A DNA stretch of 64,000 nucleotides, taken from NCBI GenBank assembly GCA_037954665.1, contig JBBMOL010000178.1:954451-1018450 (forward strand), given 5' to 3'. Positions within the stretch are counted from its first letter, which is position 1. The number at the start of each line of letters is the position of its first letter. A model generated the notes under the pieces. That model saw only the letters and a program-made list of their open reading frames with translations, did not search any database and was not told the origin of the DNA. Source of the stretch: Laguncularia racemosa. Its lineage: Eukaryota > Streptophyta > Magnoliopsida > Myrtales > Combretaceae. The position numbers and the translations under genes are program-made. Below are positions 43,196 through 54,574 of the stretch, one piece after another.

Positions 43196-46100
43196 GTTTC
43201 TCTATGTTTATAGGTTTTTCAAAAGATTGCCAAGTTTTACTCGAGGATTACTACGATCCTTGAACAAGGATGGCAAGGTGAGTACCAATGGTGATTACCA
43301 CTTAATTTGTACTTATAATTTTAGTAGTACCTAAATTTTGAATACTAATGAACCCATGTGTGTGCTTGATTTGGTTGATTGTTTGCTTGTTAAGGCCTAA
43401 AGGAAAAGAAAGTAAAGTTGCCTATGTTCATGGCTATTTTTGTAATTGATGGAGTGTCTACAAATTGTTTGGTCACCTTCTAAATTATGTTAAGCATATC
43501 AAAATACTTGTTTTGAAATGGATCATGCATAGCATCTTCTTGCATATTTTCATATGTTCCATCATAATTACACAGATAATGAAAGGATATCTTGAGGGAG
43601 TGTCCTATTCTAACAATATAAAAATGACTAGAGGATTGTCGTGTATTAGTATGAATCCATGTTCATTATTCTGTTGTAGGTGCATGCATCTGCAGGTGTG
43701 CGGGCAGAGAAAAAATTATTTTCTTTTGGTTTATCCTGGGTCCTTACTGAGAAGATCATTCTTCTAGCATAACTATTGATATATATGCATGTAAGTGTAA
43801 TGGAATTGGTAGCTCGAACTCTGATGGAACTTTAAAATGATCCTCAACCTAAGTTCAAAGGAGGGGTATATTGGTTAGAAATATCTTTAGACCTCATGTA
43901 GTTTTTGGCTTACTACATTTGATGTTTAGCATATGATTGTTCATGCATTTATACATTAAAAATGATAATTTGCTTGTTTTGCGTGAAAGGTGGTTATGAG
44001 CTGGGATCTCACTAAGCTTTATAGCTTATCCCCCCTACACTTTCCCCTTTTTGTAGGCATCGTTCTGGTTTTACCCTAGTAGAATCTAGATAGCGATGAG
44101 AATTTTCAAAGATGATGGTTGGGCGAGTGAGGAAGAAGACACTTAGAATAGATGTTTTTAAATTTTGAATAGATTTTGGATGAATGTATTATTAAACTTA
44201 TTTCTCTATCTATTACATATGTAAAACTTTATGTTTTATATCACTAGACATTGACTTTAATATTAGTAGAACTGTTATCTTTATGGGAGTCTCTGGAGTA
44301 ACAATGCCTTACGTACCAAATTGAAGTTTGTGTGTGCTGAAATCCGGCTAATCATAGACTTCAATATAGTACATGGTGGGTTGTTACTACAAGTAATTCG
44401 GTTATTTTGGCTAAGAATTTAAATTTAGTGGTTTAATATGGTGACCACATGGATGAGAGCATGAAAGGCAATCAGTCATTCCAAACAATCAATAGCAACC
44501 AACAAAACATCACACAATTAGCAAGCAACAAGTAGATAGCAAATCATCTGAACTCCCTCACCTAGGCTTGACTTGAGGATTATAATAATCCTTGGGTAGA
44601 GACTAGACATCTTCTAAAAAACCTAAACAATTAGACATACAAGAAAGTACATATAAGAATAACTACTACTAAAATATACTATTTTATTATCCCGATATAA
44701 ACCCCAAGTCTTATTAGAGTCTTTTAAAGTCTTTTAGGGTATCTTTTAATTATTTAGATTCTTAATAGTTTAAGTTCAATGCCTTAAGCCCAAGCTCATG
44801 GTCCTTCCTTTAGAAATTGGTCCATTATCAAGGTCCGTGCTTAGGTCCTTGTCACGGTAAGTCCTGTTCTCAAATGGTGCCATGATAGGGAAAATATATG
44901 TCTAAGGTATATGTTTATGAGTATGTCCATCAACATGTCCAAGAATATGTCCATAAATTTCCAAGAATATATCCATGAATATATGTCCAAAATATTTCAA
45001 GAATATATCTATGAATGTCCAAAAATATGTCCATGGATGTCCAATAGGTCAAAAATAGTTATAGATGATCATAAGTCTTCAAGATTCGAAATTAAGTCTT
45101 TAACATCCTTTCTTTGAACTTTTGTATTTATTTGGGGTTTGAAATTATATTTAAACACTAAAAAAAAAACTCTAAATGAAAGAGAAATATAGTCTTATGA
45201 GGATTAGGTTTGCTTGAAGTGGAATTATAATTGGAGCCTACAACTGCCATAAATAGGTGATATTAGTGTATGTAGATGAAGAGTATGCCAAGAAAGAAAC
45301 TTTGGTTAAGTGGGGATTACCTTAATCTGATGAACACCCTTTGAATACCTAATTTAAAGGTCCTATAATTTAGAAAATAGGTAAGATTAGTAACTTCCTT
45401 AAGAGAGTTAAAGATCACTCAATCTTCTTAGAAGTTCTTACCTTAATCCATAGCGTTGGTGGTTCTAAATCTTTTATCGGTTTTGGAGATGTAAATGGAA
45501 CTAATTATGGATGAAAATTTCTAACTTCTTAAAGGAATATTAGATGTGTTTAGTGGAAATTTTTTAGAGGAAATGGGCAGCAAAGGGCGTGTGAGAGGTA
45601 AGGTTGTTTAATAGGGGGTAAATTTGCTTTTTTACTTCCCTTTTTATACTAGTTAAGTTTTGTTGTTTTGTAATTTAATTTGGGTTCTGATTTGGCACAC
45701 CTAAGGGGACAGGATTAGGCAGGTTTTAGGGTCATAATTTGATGGGAATCAACCCTGTGGTTCTAGTAGTGGGGAAACCTAACTTGGATGTATGAGCCTA
45801 GAAATCCACATATGGCCACATTTTATATAATAATGTTTTATTTTGCACTTTAGCAGGTACATTTATCGATGTTATAGGTTGGCCAAATAACATGCACTAA
45901 GGATCAAATTGCAGGACATTCTTGGAATCACATCCAACGGCCCATAAATTGTTCAATTGAAATAAATAACCGACCACTTGAAGACCATTTGTATTTGTAA
46001 TTGTTGCTTATGGGAACCAGCCAATTTATTTTGTACTTGTATTTTGTGTCTTGGAAAACTAGCCACTTAAGTGGAATCCTTGTAATTTTTGTGTTATTTT

Positions 46101-46415
46101 TACCTTAATTGGAGAAAGTATAAATACTTGCTAACTAGGGTTTTTGAGAAGCTTTTTGACAATTGAGAAAATCATACACTTTATGTCGTGAGGGTTTGTC
46201 CTTTGCATACAAAGATCTCTTATCAATTTCTTAGTGAAATTATGGCGAGAATCAACTAGAGTAGATTGTGAGTAATATCAATCTTACTTTTATTGTTTTA
46301 CAAATTGTGTTTAGCGAGTAATATCTAAGTACAATTTGTTGGTTACTTGTTCTTATCACGTGAATTAGGATTCTTTATTTTCAGATTTGATCATTTCAAA
46401 TTAGGATTGAATTTT

Positions 46416-47360
46416 TTATGAGAGCCATGATGGGAGCCAAGCCAGAAGATGGAATGTGGATCCTCTTGAAGTGACACTTGGACCGATCACAAGAACTCGA
46501 GCGAAACGATTAAAGGAAGCACTTAACGGGTTAATAAAGGATGTCCATGAAGTCGGAAAGGATTAGAGCAATCATGAAGTTGGAAAGGATTGGAACAACC
46601 ATAGGAATGCCCTTGCTCTTGTACAAGTCATAACGGATACAGGTTGAAGAGGGCGTGTCTTTACAAGGCACGGCCGTGTAGGAGTCTGGAGGTTACACAG
46701 AATCATACACGGTCCTATACACAGTTTAAAGGCACGGCCGTGTATGGTGTCAAGAATTTCCACAGAAAGATACACAACTAGAAGTACACGGTCGTGTATG
46801 TTGTCAAGAATTTCCACAGAAAGATACACGACTAGAAGTACATGGTCCTGTATGTTGTCAAGAATTTCCATAGAAAGATACACGACTAGAAGTACACGGT
46901 CGTGTACATCTCCAACGCCGGCTCCAAGGCCGCCGGCCTTCATTCCTACACTACCGGCCTTTAAGTCATTGTTTTGTTATTTTACACAACTTATTGAAGC
47001 TATGTCGTTTTGGGGCATCATTGTTACGAATTGTAAACCCTAATACAAAGCTCCTAGGGTTTAGATACAACATAGAAAATAGAATATACAACATACAAGT
47101 TTGAAAACACTTTGGAGAGAATTCCTCTCTTGGTTCTTCAAAGAACTACTCTAGAACTTATCGGATTTTCTTCTGTGGCGTTCATCCTGACTTATCAATC
47201 AGTCTTTCATCCCGATTGTGGCGTCTACATAATATACTAAGGTTCTTGTCTCACTTATAGATAACGGGTCGCGGTTTCCACTCGATTGTTTGGTATCTTG
47301 AGTAGCAATTCTGAACGTATTGGTATTGGGTTTCGTCACACATTGGCGTGGTTCGTATCA
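46416..47360 (+). repeat. Solo LTR of family B (B3, 945 bp)
   Basis: It starts TTATGAGAGCCATGATGGG (TG mutated to TT) and ends TGGTTCGTATCA, with ATTTT at 46411-46415 and 47361-47365. It encodes the tail remnant LGPITRTRAKRLKEALNGL when read in frame. It has both kinds of palindromic cassette: CACGGCCGTG words at 46655-46910 and AAGGCCGCCGGCCTT at about 46924. Confidence 0.9.
46748..46909 (+). repeat. Three 54-bp tandem repeats in B3
   Basis: Units are 46748-46801, 46802-46855 and 46856-46909. Each starts TGTCAAGAATTTCCA and ends with a TACACGGTCGTGTA-like palindrome. The other B LTRs have one looser copy of this unit. Open stretches here on both strands are by-products of the 54-bp (18-codon) period. 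Confidence 0.9.
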
Positions 47361-49942
47361 ATTTTAGTTCATTTTCGTGTTGTTCCACTGAAGTTTATAC
47401 ACTTGTTTGTTCCTTACATCAATTTAATGTTCAAATTAATGAATTGGACTTCAATTGTGAAGTAATTTGAACATGCCATTTGTTGTTGGAGTTGGTTGTT
47501 CACGATACTTGATTGATGTGTTTACTATCCAATTGGTTAGGCACATCATAATTGGTCTAAAGTCTCATAGGATAAGCTAGGGTAGTGATTACATAAGATA
47601 AGATGAGGTTAAGGTGGCAAAATCATGTAGACTTAATGAAATCAGAAGGGTGTGGACAATTTTGGTACCTTCTAGGTGGTTTCTTGGCCTGATTTTTTTT
47701 TTTTTTATGTTTAGTTAACCTCTTTAGCTTGGTCGTGACAAATTTTGGGCTAATTTTGATTAGATTAGGATTAGCTAAGATGGCTTCAAACATGGGGTGA
47801 AATAAGGTTAAGTAGTAAGGTGTTTTTGGAGATGAGATTTAGATGAAATTTTCCTCTTGTTTATGAGACTCTAAAATTATGATTTTTCTAGGTCCTCAAC
47901 CTACTTTAATCATGTTAATTTAGGTTCTTTTAGATTAAATTAAATTAAAATAGGAAGGGGTGAATCAAATGATGACAAGCTAGATGGATTTACATGGTAG
48001 TATTTCATGTGAAGAAGGGGTTTCTAATAAATTTTCAAGGGCTCATCTCTTCGAATTTTTCCATGATATTTTACTGAGTAATTAAGGTATATTTAATGTA
48101 AAATAGGGTAAAATTTGGGAAAAAATTTAATAAGTATAGGATAAGATGGGTTAAGGTTAGTAAACCTTGGCAAAAACTAGAAAAATCACATGTTTAGTGT
48201 ATTTTATTTAGATCCGATTTTCATATGCATATTTTAAAATTATTTCATGTCTTTTTCTTAGGTTAGACAAGATAAGATAGGGTAGGATTGAGATAAGATC
48301 AGGTGTAATAAATGGTGATCTTGATGAGACAAGATAAGGTAAGAGGAGAAGTTTGACTTCTCTTTTGGTGGCATCTTGGAGTGGAAGTGTAGCTAGTTGG
48401 AGTTTTGCTTAGATTTTCTAATATTTTGTGTGTTATTGGGTAATTAAAGATTCAATATTGACTTAGGAAAAATTTGGTTCAAGTAAATTAAGATTTGAGG
48501 GTGGTTTCAAGCTTAACCGCTTAGAAAGCTTTAAGACAAGGTTTGAGAGGCTTTCGGTTTCTATTTGGTTTTTCAATTGGGTTTGTTATTAATTTGTATT
48601 TATTTTTTATGATCTATGTTTTAGGGTACTAATTCTTATGATTAGGATGAGATGGAATAAATTTTGGAAAGATTAGACTCAAGTCAATGCAAGTCTTTAT
48701 GACTTGCCTAATTGTTTATCGAAGGTTACCTTAAGTCAAATGGGAGTAGACTTTAGTCAATCGAGTTTGGGTTTTTAGATCTAATACACAAGGAATTTTT
48801 AGGGCTAAGTACTGGTCCTACATATGAAATTTGAAAAAAATTGAGTTTAGTCTACTAAGTGAAATATCAAAAATAAGATTGAACTCTCAAGTAAGGAGTT
48901 TAATGGAAATTAGTACAGTTGACGGTTTTCGATTGAAATTTTACTAAGCTAAACTCATTGATTCCATCAGAAAAGTATATCATATGAATCCTTGGTGTCT
49001 TATTTATCAAGTCTTCCCTAAGTCAACTCGGGTCTTATCTTTAATGCTTTAAGTATACTCAAGTCTTCCTAGGGGTGTTGAATGGAAGACCTAAGTTTGT
49101 AAGTCGGGTAGAGTCGGTTGACTCAAGTCAACTTTTAATTTAACTAAGTTGACTTTGGTCAACTTTTAGAATATCGAGTCTCCTCTAGCTCCTGACCCTA
49201 CTCGAGTTCATTTGGAGCCAAATTCCAGATGTAGTTGCTTATCTAATAGGATTTCTAAAAATGCAACCTACAAAAATCCTTAAGAATCATGGATGGCATT
49301 TGGGCTAGAATATTTGATCTTTGATTTTGATTTCTAGGCCAAATCTATTAGGTATTCATACTTGTTTTTGTTTTCCACAAGATACTCTAGTTTGGATAAG
49401 GATCTTGCTATCATCTAATAGCTTGGTTTAGGATTGAGTGGAAGTGTAACATAGAATTGGTATTAACTGGTAGAAGTTTTGGTCTTCTTTGTCATCAAGT
49501 TTATCAAGATGACTTCCTTGAGAAGTTATACTTCTTTGCTAAGTTTCTTTTGATGTCTTACTTAAGAAGTTGATCAAGTAAGCTTCCTTAAGAAGTTAGT
49601 GAAATATCCTTCTTTAAGAAGTTAACTTTAAGGTAACTTTCTTGGGAAGTTGGTTAGGAAAGTCCCTTGGAGAAGCTAATTGTTTACATGTCTAAAAATA
49701 GAAAAATTGTATACAGATTTTTAAAGGAATTTTTAATTGACTAAAAGAAATTCTTGTCACATAAAGTTTGAAGACTAACTTTATGTAGCTAATAATATTT
49801 GAGGCTTAATTGTAAAATATAGATAGGAATCGTAATTATTTGAAAAAAAAATCGGGGTACCATATTTTACTTTATTGACATCTTAAACAACTATTGTAAT
49901 TGATTTATCATTAGAAATGACCTACTTTTCTAAGGTTTCACA

Positions 49943-50342
49943 ATAGTAGTATAGTGATAGATTTTTAGTATGATTGTTTTGATGCTTTTCTTTATGCACT
50001 CTTTTTATATTATCGCTTTTAGATTCAATATGTTGCTAGCTTAAACTTTCTTTTGTACTTGGGTATGATGAACCCTAGAATGACTATGTAATTTTTTTTA
50101 TTTATTATTCAATAAATTATTTGTTATTCTTGCAATCCAATTATGTGTTCTTCATAGTTTCAATTTAATATTGCCGACATATTAATTTGGAATTTGATTT
50201 CTCATATAGATAATAAGAAAAGGGTAATTACTAGTAATCATAATCCTTATGAAATCGACACTTGATACCAATATCCAAAATACTATAAAATCGATAAGTA
50301 CACTTATCTACAGGTCTAAAGTAATAGGATAGACCAATACCG
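49943..50342 (+). repeat. 3' LTR of F, last piece
   Basis: GATAGATTTTTAGTATGATT matches about 4798 onward. It ends GACCAATACCG and is followed by the TCTTG target duplication. Confidence 0.85.
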
Positions 50343-50347
50343 TCTTG

Positions 50348-52224
50348 GCTTGTATTCACTAATGTCTCATCATACCTCACAATCTCACCAAAATTACATG
50401 TAGTTGAAAAAAGGTCACACGAGGGGTAAGCTAAAGCCTAGTACAATATATACTAACAAGCACACATGCATGCCATGCTAAAATACAAACATAAACATGA
50501 TGCAAGTAGGATATTCAAGCAAGAAATTATTATATTTCATATTAGTTATTCCAATACATAGCTCTCAATAACACAAATTCCATATACACACAATATATAT
50601 ATATGACAATGGGTTCTCCCCATTGTCTATGAGTCCAACATTCCATGAGTTCATATTATACATATATGCATATATGACGATAGGTGCTCCATATTGTCTA
50701 TGAGTCCATAAGTTTATGAGTTCAAATATCTTAAATCTACCCCGAATCATCTTGTTACACGACTCCATTAGGGATAATGTCACATATTGATCATCGAGGT
50801 GCCACTTGCAATCATTGACATCATCGGTTCCTTAGGCTTAGCTAAACACTATCATACAGTTACTTGGTTCCAATAACAGATTAAGTTACTTCGGATTTCT
50901 AACCTAACACGCATAATCAATAAGCATAGTATACACATACTTGATAAGTAATGAGCGATCTCTTCATAACTTTGCACTCCTTAAATCCTTAAACCTATTC
51001 AAATCAACAAACCTATATGCTTAGAGAACCTATAACAACTATCTTAATCTAGTTTTAGGTATTTAGTTAAGTTAGGAGAAGTAAGGAATTGAAATTACGA
51101 GGAAAAACTCAACTTTAAAAAACATGGGTCCAATATGTCTAAGTACATGAGCATGTTCTCATCCTTGTATTGGGTATGTTATCATAGTAGTGGGGCATGG
51201 TTGTGTCTCTTGTTCATGTATCTTACTGTACACTTTGTGATTTTAGCACAGGGTTGTGTCTATTGCCAGTATATCTTTCTATTCACTTTTTATTTTTGGC
51301 ACGGGCATGTCTCTCACTTATGTACCCTATTGTTCATTTTCTGATTTTAGCACAAAGTCATGTAATTCTCCTAAGTAGCCATGTATTGAAAGTATGTAGG
51401 TGTAGCATGGCTGTGTTGTGGACCATGTACTTCTAAAAATCTCAATCTTTGTGAAAATGAAAATCTTTCTAAAACCCTTACATCTCTTAACCATGATTAC
51501 CCTTATATCCCTTCTACATTTGAAATTATTGTACTCCCACACTTAATATACAACAAAATTACTTTAAATTTCACTCTAAATCCTGTTATTATGGATGTTG
51601 GATTGTTTTGTCACTATTTGAATCATTCTAGCGATTGAGGTTTTCTCATGCTAGTCTTTCATGTAAAAATTCACTAGATTGAAGTTGTCTTCTACTCCTA
51701 GGGTTCTATAGTGCACAATACGGGGAAAAGGGTCAAAAGGTCACATGTGGTTCTATATATACCTTCTTCGTTAAATGACCATATCACTCCCATCATTAAG
51801 TCCTTTTTATTTCTATTTTCCTTGACTTTTATTATTTTCATATTTTGATTTTATTTTTCTCTAACTTAAAGCCTATTATTTACTGGATATTTTATTTTAG
51901 TTTATTTTGATTATTACAATTAGTTTTGACATTTTTAATTGTGGTTTTAGAATTTGTTACTTCGTTTAAGGTTTAGGAATTCAAATTAAGGTTTTGGATT
52001 AGCCTTTTTTAGGGTTTAGGATTCATAATGCAATTGTCTAAAATTGGGATTTATCTAGGGTCTTGATTCATTAGGTTATGGTTACATTAGTCATATTAGC
52101 TAAAAAGCAACCTTAAGTTTAAAGTCAAGTATTTTGTTAACTCTTGGAAACATTTCCCAATACTTCCATATGGCCTATCTTTTGAATTTAAAATTTCTCG
52201 AGGTTTACATTGTCAACCACATCA
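50348..52224 (-). repeat. LTR of element I (continues at 3948-4139)
   Basis: On minus it begins TGATGTGGTTGACAATG at 52224 directly after the polypurine tract. It holds decayed CATGGCTGTG-type words at about 51130-51430. Parts such as CTTTAGCTTACCCCTCGTGTG (read on minus) resemble the H and C LTRs. There is no gene; short open stretches are spurious. Confidence 0.75.
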
Positions 52225-52544
52225 CCCCCCCCTTGCGAAAAAAAGTTTTGTCCTCAAAACTTGAAAGCATACCTAGATTCATGAATAAGTGGCCTCCTCC
52301 TTTTTGTGATTTTGCTGTAAGACCTTAATGTATTTGATCTTCTTACTCCTCAACTTTTAGGTCTTTTGGTCCAAGATTTAAACTAGGTGTCCTTTATAAA
52401 AGACTTGGAGGTAATGCCAAGTGATGGGCCAAATTTCTAATCCTCTCTACTATCTTGAATGGTCCAATATAGTGAGGGCCTAACTTTTCTTGGGTCCTGG
52501 CCTTGTGTATACTTTTGATTGGGCTTACCTTTAAGTGTACATGG
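52225..52544 (-). pseudogene. Polypurine tract, chromodomain tail and integrase C-terminus of element I
   Basis: Reading on minus from 52544: LKVSPIKSIH, EKLGPHYIGPFKIVERIRN and LAHHLALPPSLL, the integrase C-terminal domain. After frameshifts comes KYIKVLQQNHKKEEATYS, a chromodomain-like tail. The run of C at 52225-52232 with AAAAAAAGTTTTGTCCTC is the polypurine tract. The rest of the integrase is at 58522-58720, separated by A6. Confidence 0.85.
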
Positions 52545-53590
52545 TGATGTGCCTAAACACACTTAAAAGCACATCCAAAGGACTTAAGAAAAACTATCTC
52601 ATGTCAAGGCAGAATCGGATCAAAAAATGGCACTTTTCGAATGAACCCTAATGATGAAAGGATGAAATTCAAACAACCAATGATATAATTAGAATAATTC
52701 AATGAAAATGCCTTCTAACAACACTATAATTTCATGTAATCCATGCAAATGAAGCCTCAATTTGACAAAGAAAAACCGTAACAAAACAATCCCTTTTTCC
52801 AATATTAAAGAACACGTTATCAAGGAAATCCTTAAAGATGAATTGGATCAATATGATAATTCCTTCAAATAATCACAAGAATTCATGAATAACAACAAGG
52901 ATATCTGACCAAGAAATATCTCAATTCAACCCTAGATATGACACACTAGAGAAGAAAAGAAATCACAACAAAATGAAATTGATATAACTCACAATTTCAA
53001 GATGTTGCACTCGCCACAATTTCAACTTCTTGGGATTGAAATTGATAAGAGAATTTGGAATTAGGAAAACCCTAAGCCCTCTCACGAAATGTGAAGTGTT
53101 TGTTCTGCAAAATAAACCTCCTCAAAACCTCTCTTAAGCAAGTATTTATACTTGCTACTCCTAGGGTTAAAAAGTGCTCAAAATTACAAGTTTGCCACTT
53201 TTAAGGTGGCTAACCCTAAATGAAAGTTACAAAGAAATAAAGTGTCCCAAAACCAAAATACAACCAAAATAGTTCAATAAAAGAAGAAATATATAAAATA
53301 AATGGTCTTCATGATGCCGGTCTTCTATAGGATCCATCGACTCAGCTCATCACCGGTTCAGGTCGGTCCATAGATAACCCACAAGCTGAGTCTGAGGGAG
53401 TTTTGTCCATTGCCCTATAGAATATGATAAGTGTGCCTGTTGGAAAACACAATACAAGAATAATAGAAAAGAGGTTAATATATAAATAATTCCGGGGTCG
53501 ATCTGCTCAAAATGGGCCCTCAACACCAAGATTTGAATTCCTTTGGTTCTTGCCCTAATGATAGGTCTTGTCGGATTTTTATTCCTATCA
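52545..53590 (-). repeat. 3' LTR of A6 (1046 bp)
   Basis: It starts TGATGTGCCTAAACACAC and ends TTATTCCTATCA on plus. The adjoining purine tract of the interior reads TCTCCTCGGGCC on plus. Confidence 0.92.
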
Positions 53591-54574
53591 TCTCCTCGGG
53601 CCTCAAAAAGATTTGTCCTCAAATCTAGTAGATCAAATGCAGTAGAGACTTTGTTTCCTCCTAGCAAGTCACCTGAAAAAATATCTTTGCAGAATCCCAA
53701 TATCTGAAATACTACAGGTGGTGATTGTCTTCTCTCCTCCATTTCCAGGATGTATCTCTTCTATAACACAAATAATGACCCATTATCCACTAAAGTTACC
53801 CCTGTATCAACCTGTTCCACTGAAACTGTTTCCTCTTTTTCTAACTCATATGTATGTTGCTGATCCTCATGGTCTTCTAATGGTTGGCCCAACTGCTCAT
53901 TACCCTCTAAAACCTCTGAAGGTGAACATAACTGTCTCTGAACAGTCTGGCTCTCTGTTGGTCTGCTCGTCTGACTATGATCATGAGGATCCTCTAAAGG
54001 TTGGCACATCTGTGTCTGACAAATTTTGTGCTCTAAAGGTTTGTTCGACTGCTCATGGCCTACTGATGGTCTACTGATTTGTTGCTGAACCCTTTGAACC
54101 TCTGAAGGCGACATCGGATTCAGAATAATCCGTTTTCCCTCCTTCTGGAATACATAAGTATTCCTGAAGCCATCATGTAAAACCCTCCTGTCATATAATC
54201 AAGGATTGCCAAGCAATATATGGATGTACACATAGGCACAATATCACACTCAATCTCATCAAAGTATTTATCCCCTACACTGAATGGTACACTAGCTCTT
54301 TGGGTTACATGCAAACGCCCCTGATCATTAAGCCAATGCAATGTATACGGTTCAGGATGTGGAGTAATAGCAAGTTTTAGTTTCGATACCATCGATGCTG
54401 CTACCACATTGGTACAACTACCACCATCAACTATAAGGATACATAAATTTCCTTGTACCCTAAAAGAAGTATGGAACAAGTTTTCCCTTTGTTCGTCATC
54501 CTTAGTAGTAAATGTAGTCAATGCCTGGCGCAATACATTGGCATAATGAAACATTTCACTAGACATGATTTTGT
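53350..54574 (-). pseudogene. Protease with tail of A6 (frameshift and stop)
   Basis: The start MSSEMFHYANVLRQ is at about 54567. DEQRENLFHTSFRVQGN, LIVDGGSCTNVVAASMVS and RASVPFSVGDKYFDEIE follow. The frame is lost near 54225 (PMCTSIYCL instead of PMCASHILL). The Gln/Glu-rich linker resumes in another frame (54114-53761) with SRPS and QPLED words, stops once, and continues as RYILEMEERRQSPPVVFQ, DLLDLRTNLFEARGDD and, inside the LTR, NKNPTRPIIRARTKG. Gene order and length match A1, which supports a shared protease-only ancestor. Confidence 0.85.

Larger units (their letters stand above)
39831..44391 (+). repeat. H-type long LTR-like arm, plus orientation
   Basis: It starts TGTAACTCCCTAAAATTTC and ends near GGTTGTTACTACA. 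Late in the arm GGGATCTCACTAAGC and TAGCTTATCCCCCC resemble the end part of chromovirus LTRs. Removing A8 leaves about 3.4 kb, long for an LTR. Its first 3.5 kb find an inverted, diverged match in 44430-49272 (for example the GTCAACTT-rich words at 39960-40010 and 49115-49170). It contains no gene. Confidence 0.6.
45740..47548 (+). repeat. Solo LTR of family A (A4), containing B3
   Basis: It begins TGATGGGAATCAACC and ends TTAGGCACATCA, with TAATT at 45735-45739 and 47549-47553. Without B3 it is about 860 bp, the size of the A3 LTRs. AAGTATAAATACTTG is at about 46117. Confidence 0.88.
44392..49272 (-). repeat. H-type long LTR-like arm, minus orientation
   Basis: Read on minus it starts TGTAGGTTGCATTTTTAG at 49272, aligning with the start of the plus arm, and continues down to about 44430. 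It lacks the counterpart of the plus arm's last 900 bp or so. It carries the solo LTR A4. It contains no gene. Confidence 0.55.
38913..49942. mobile_element. Block H: long LTR-like arms in inverted orientation, inserted in the 3' LTR of F
   Basis: The F LTR breaks off at 38912 and resumes at 49943 (ATAGTAGTATAGTGATAG). The block contains an LTR-like arm on plus (39831-44391), an inverted arm on minus (44392-49272), and outer segments 38913-39830 and 49273-49942 that I cannot assign. No coding domain of any transposon is seen. Exact ends and mechanism are unresolved; no clean target duplication is visible. Confidence 0.6.
4140..50342 (+). mobile_element. Athila-like Ty3/gypsy element F, spread over 46 kb by later insertions
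   Basis: The 5' LTR starts TGACAAATGTTATAAAG at 4140, and the 3' LTR starts TGATAAATGTTATAAAG at 28738 and ends at 50342. The host base string TCTTG occurs directly before 4140 and directly after 50342, as expected for a 5-bp target duplication. Parts of F in order: 5' LTR, tRNA-Asp-like primer site, degenerate gag (to about 7263), [element C], protease (26814-27340), a 3' untranslated region, and a 3' LTR in three pieces (28738-29041, 38394-38912, 49943-50342). Reverse transcriptase, RNase H and integrase are missing. The Athila assignment rests on the DLGASINLMP protease, the primer site and the GGGAGGAAACCC motif near 27490. Confidence 0.85.

Noticed and set aside
46572..47043. Repetitive open frames on both strands of B3 as a repeat protein
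   Set aside because: They are created by the 54-bp tandem unit, a multiple of three, and occur on both strands. They lie inside a solo LTR.
38913..49942. Block H as a DNA transposon with long terminal inverted repeats
   Set aside because: The extreme ends do not match each other, no transposase is seen, and the arms have TGTA starts and LTR-like composition. Left as unresolved.
51135..51542. Leu/Val/Cys-rich open stretches in the LTR of I as a membrane protein
   Set aside because: They come from decayed palindromic words in an LTR, overlap on several frames and have no homologous context.
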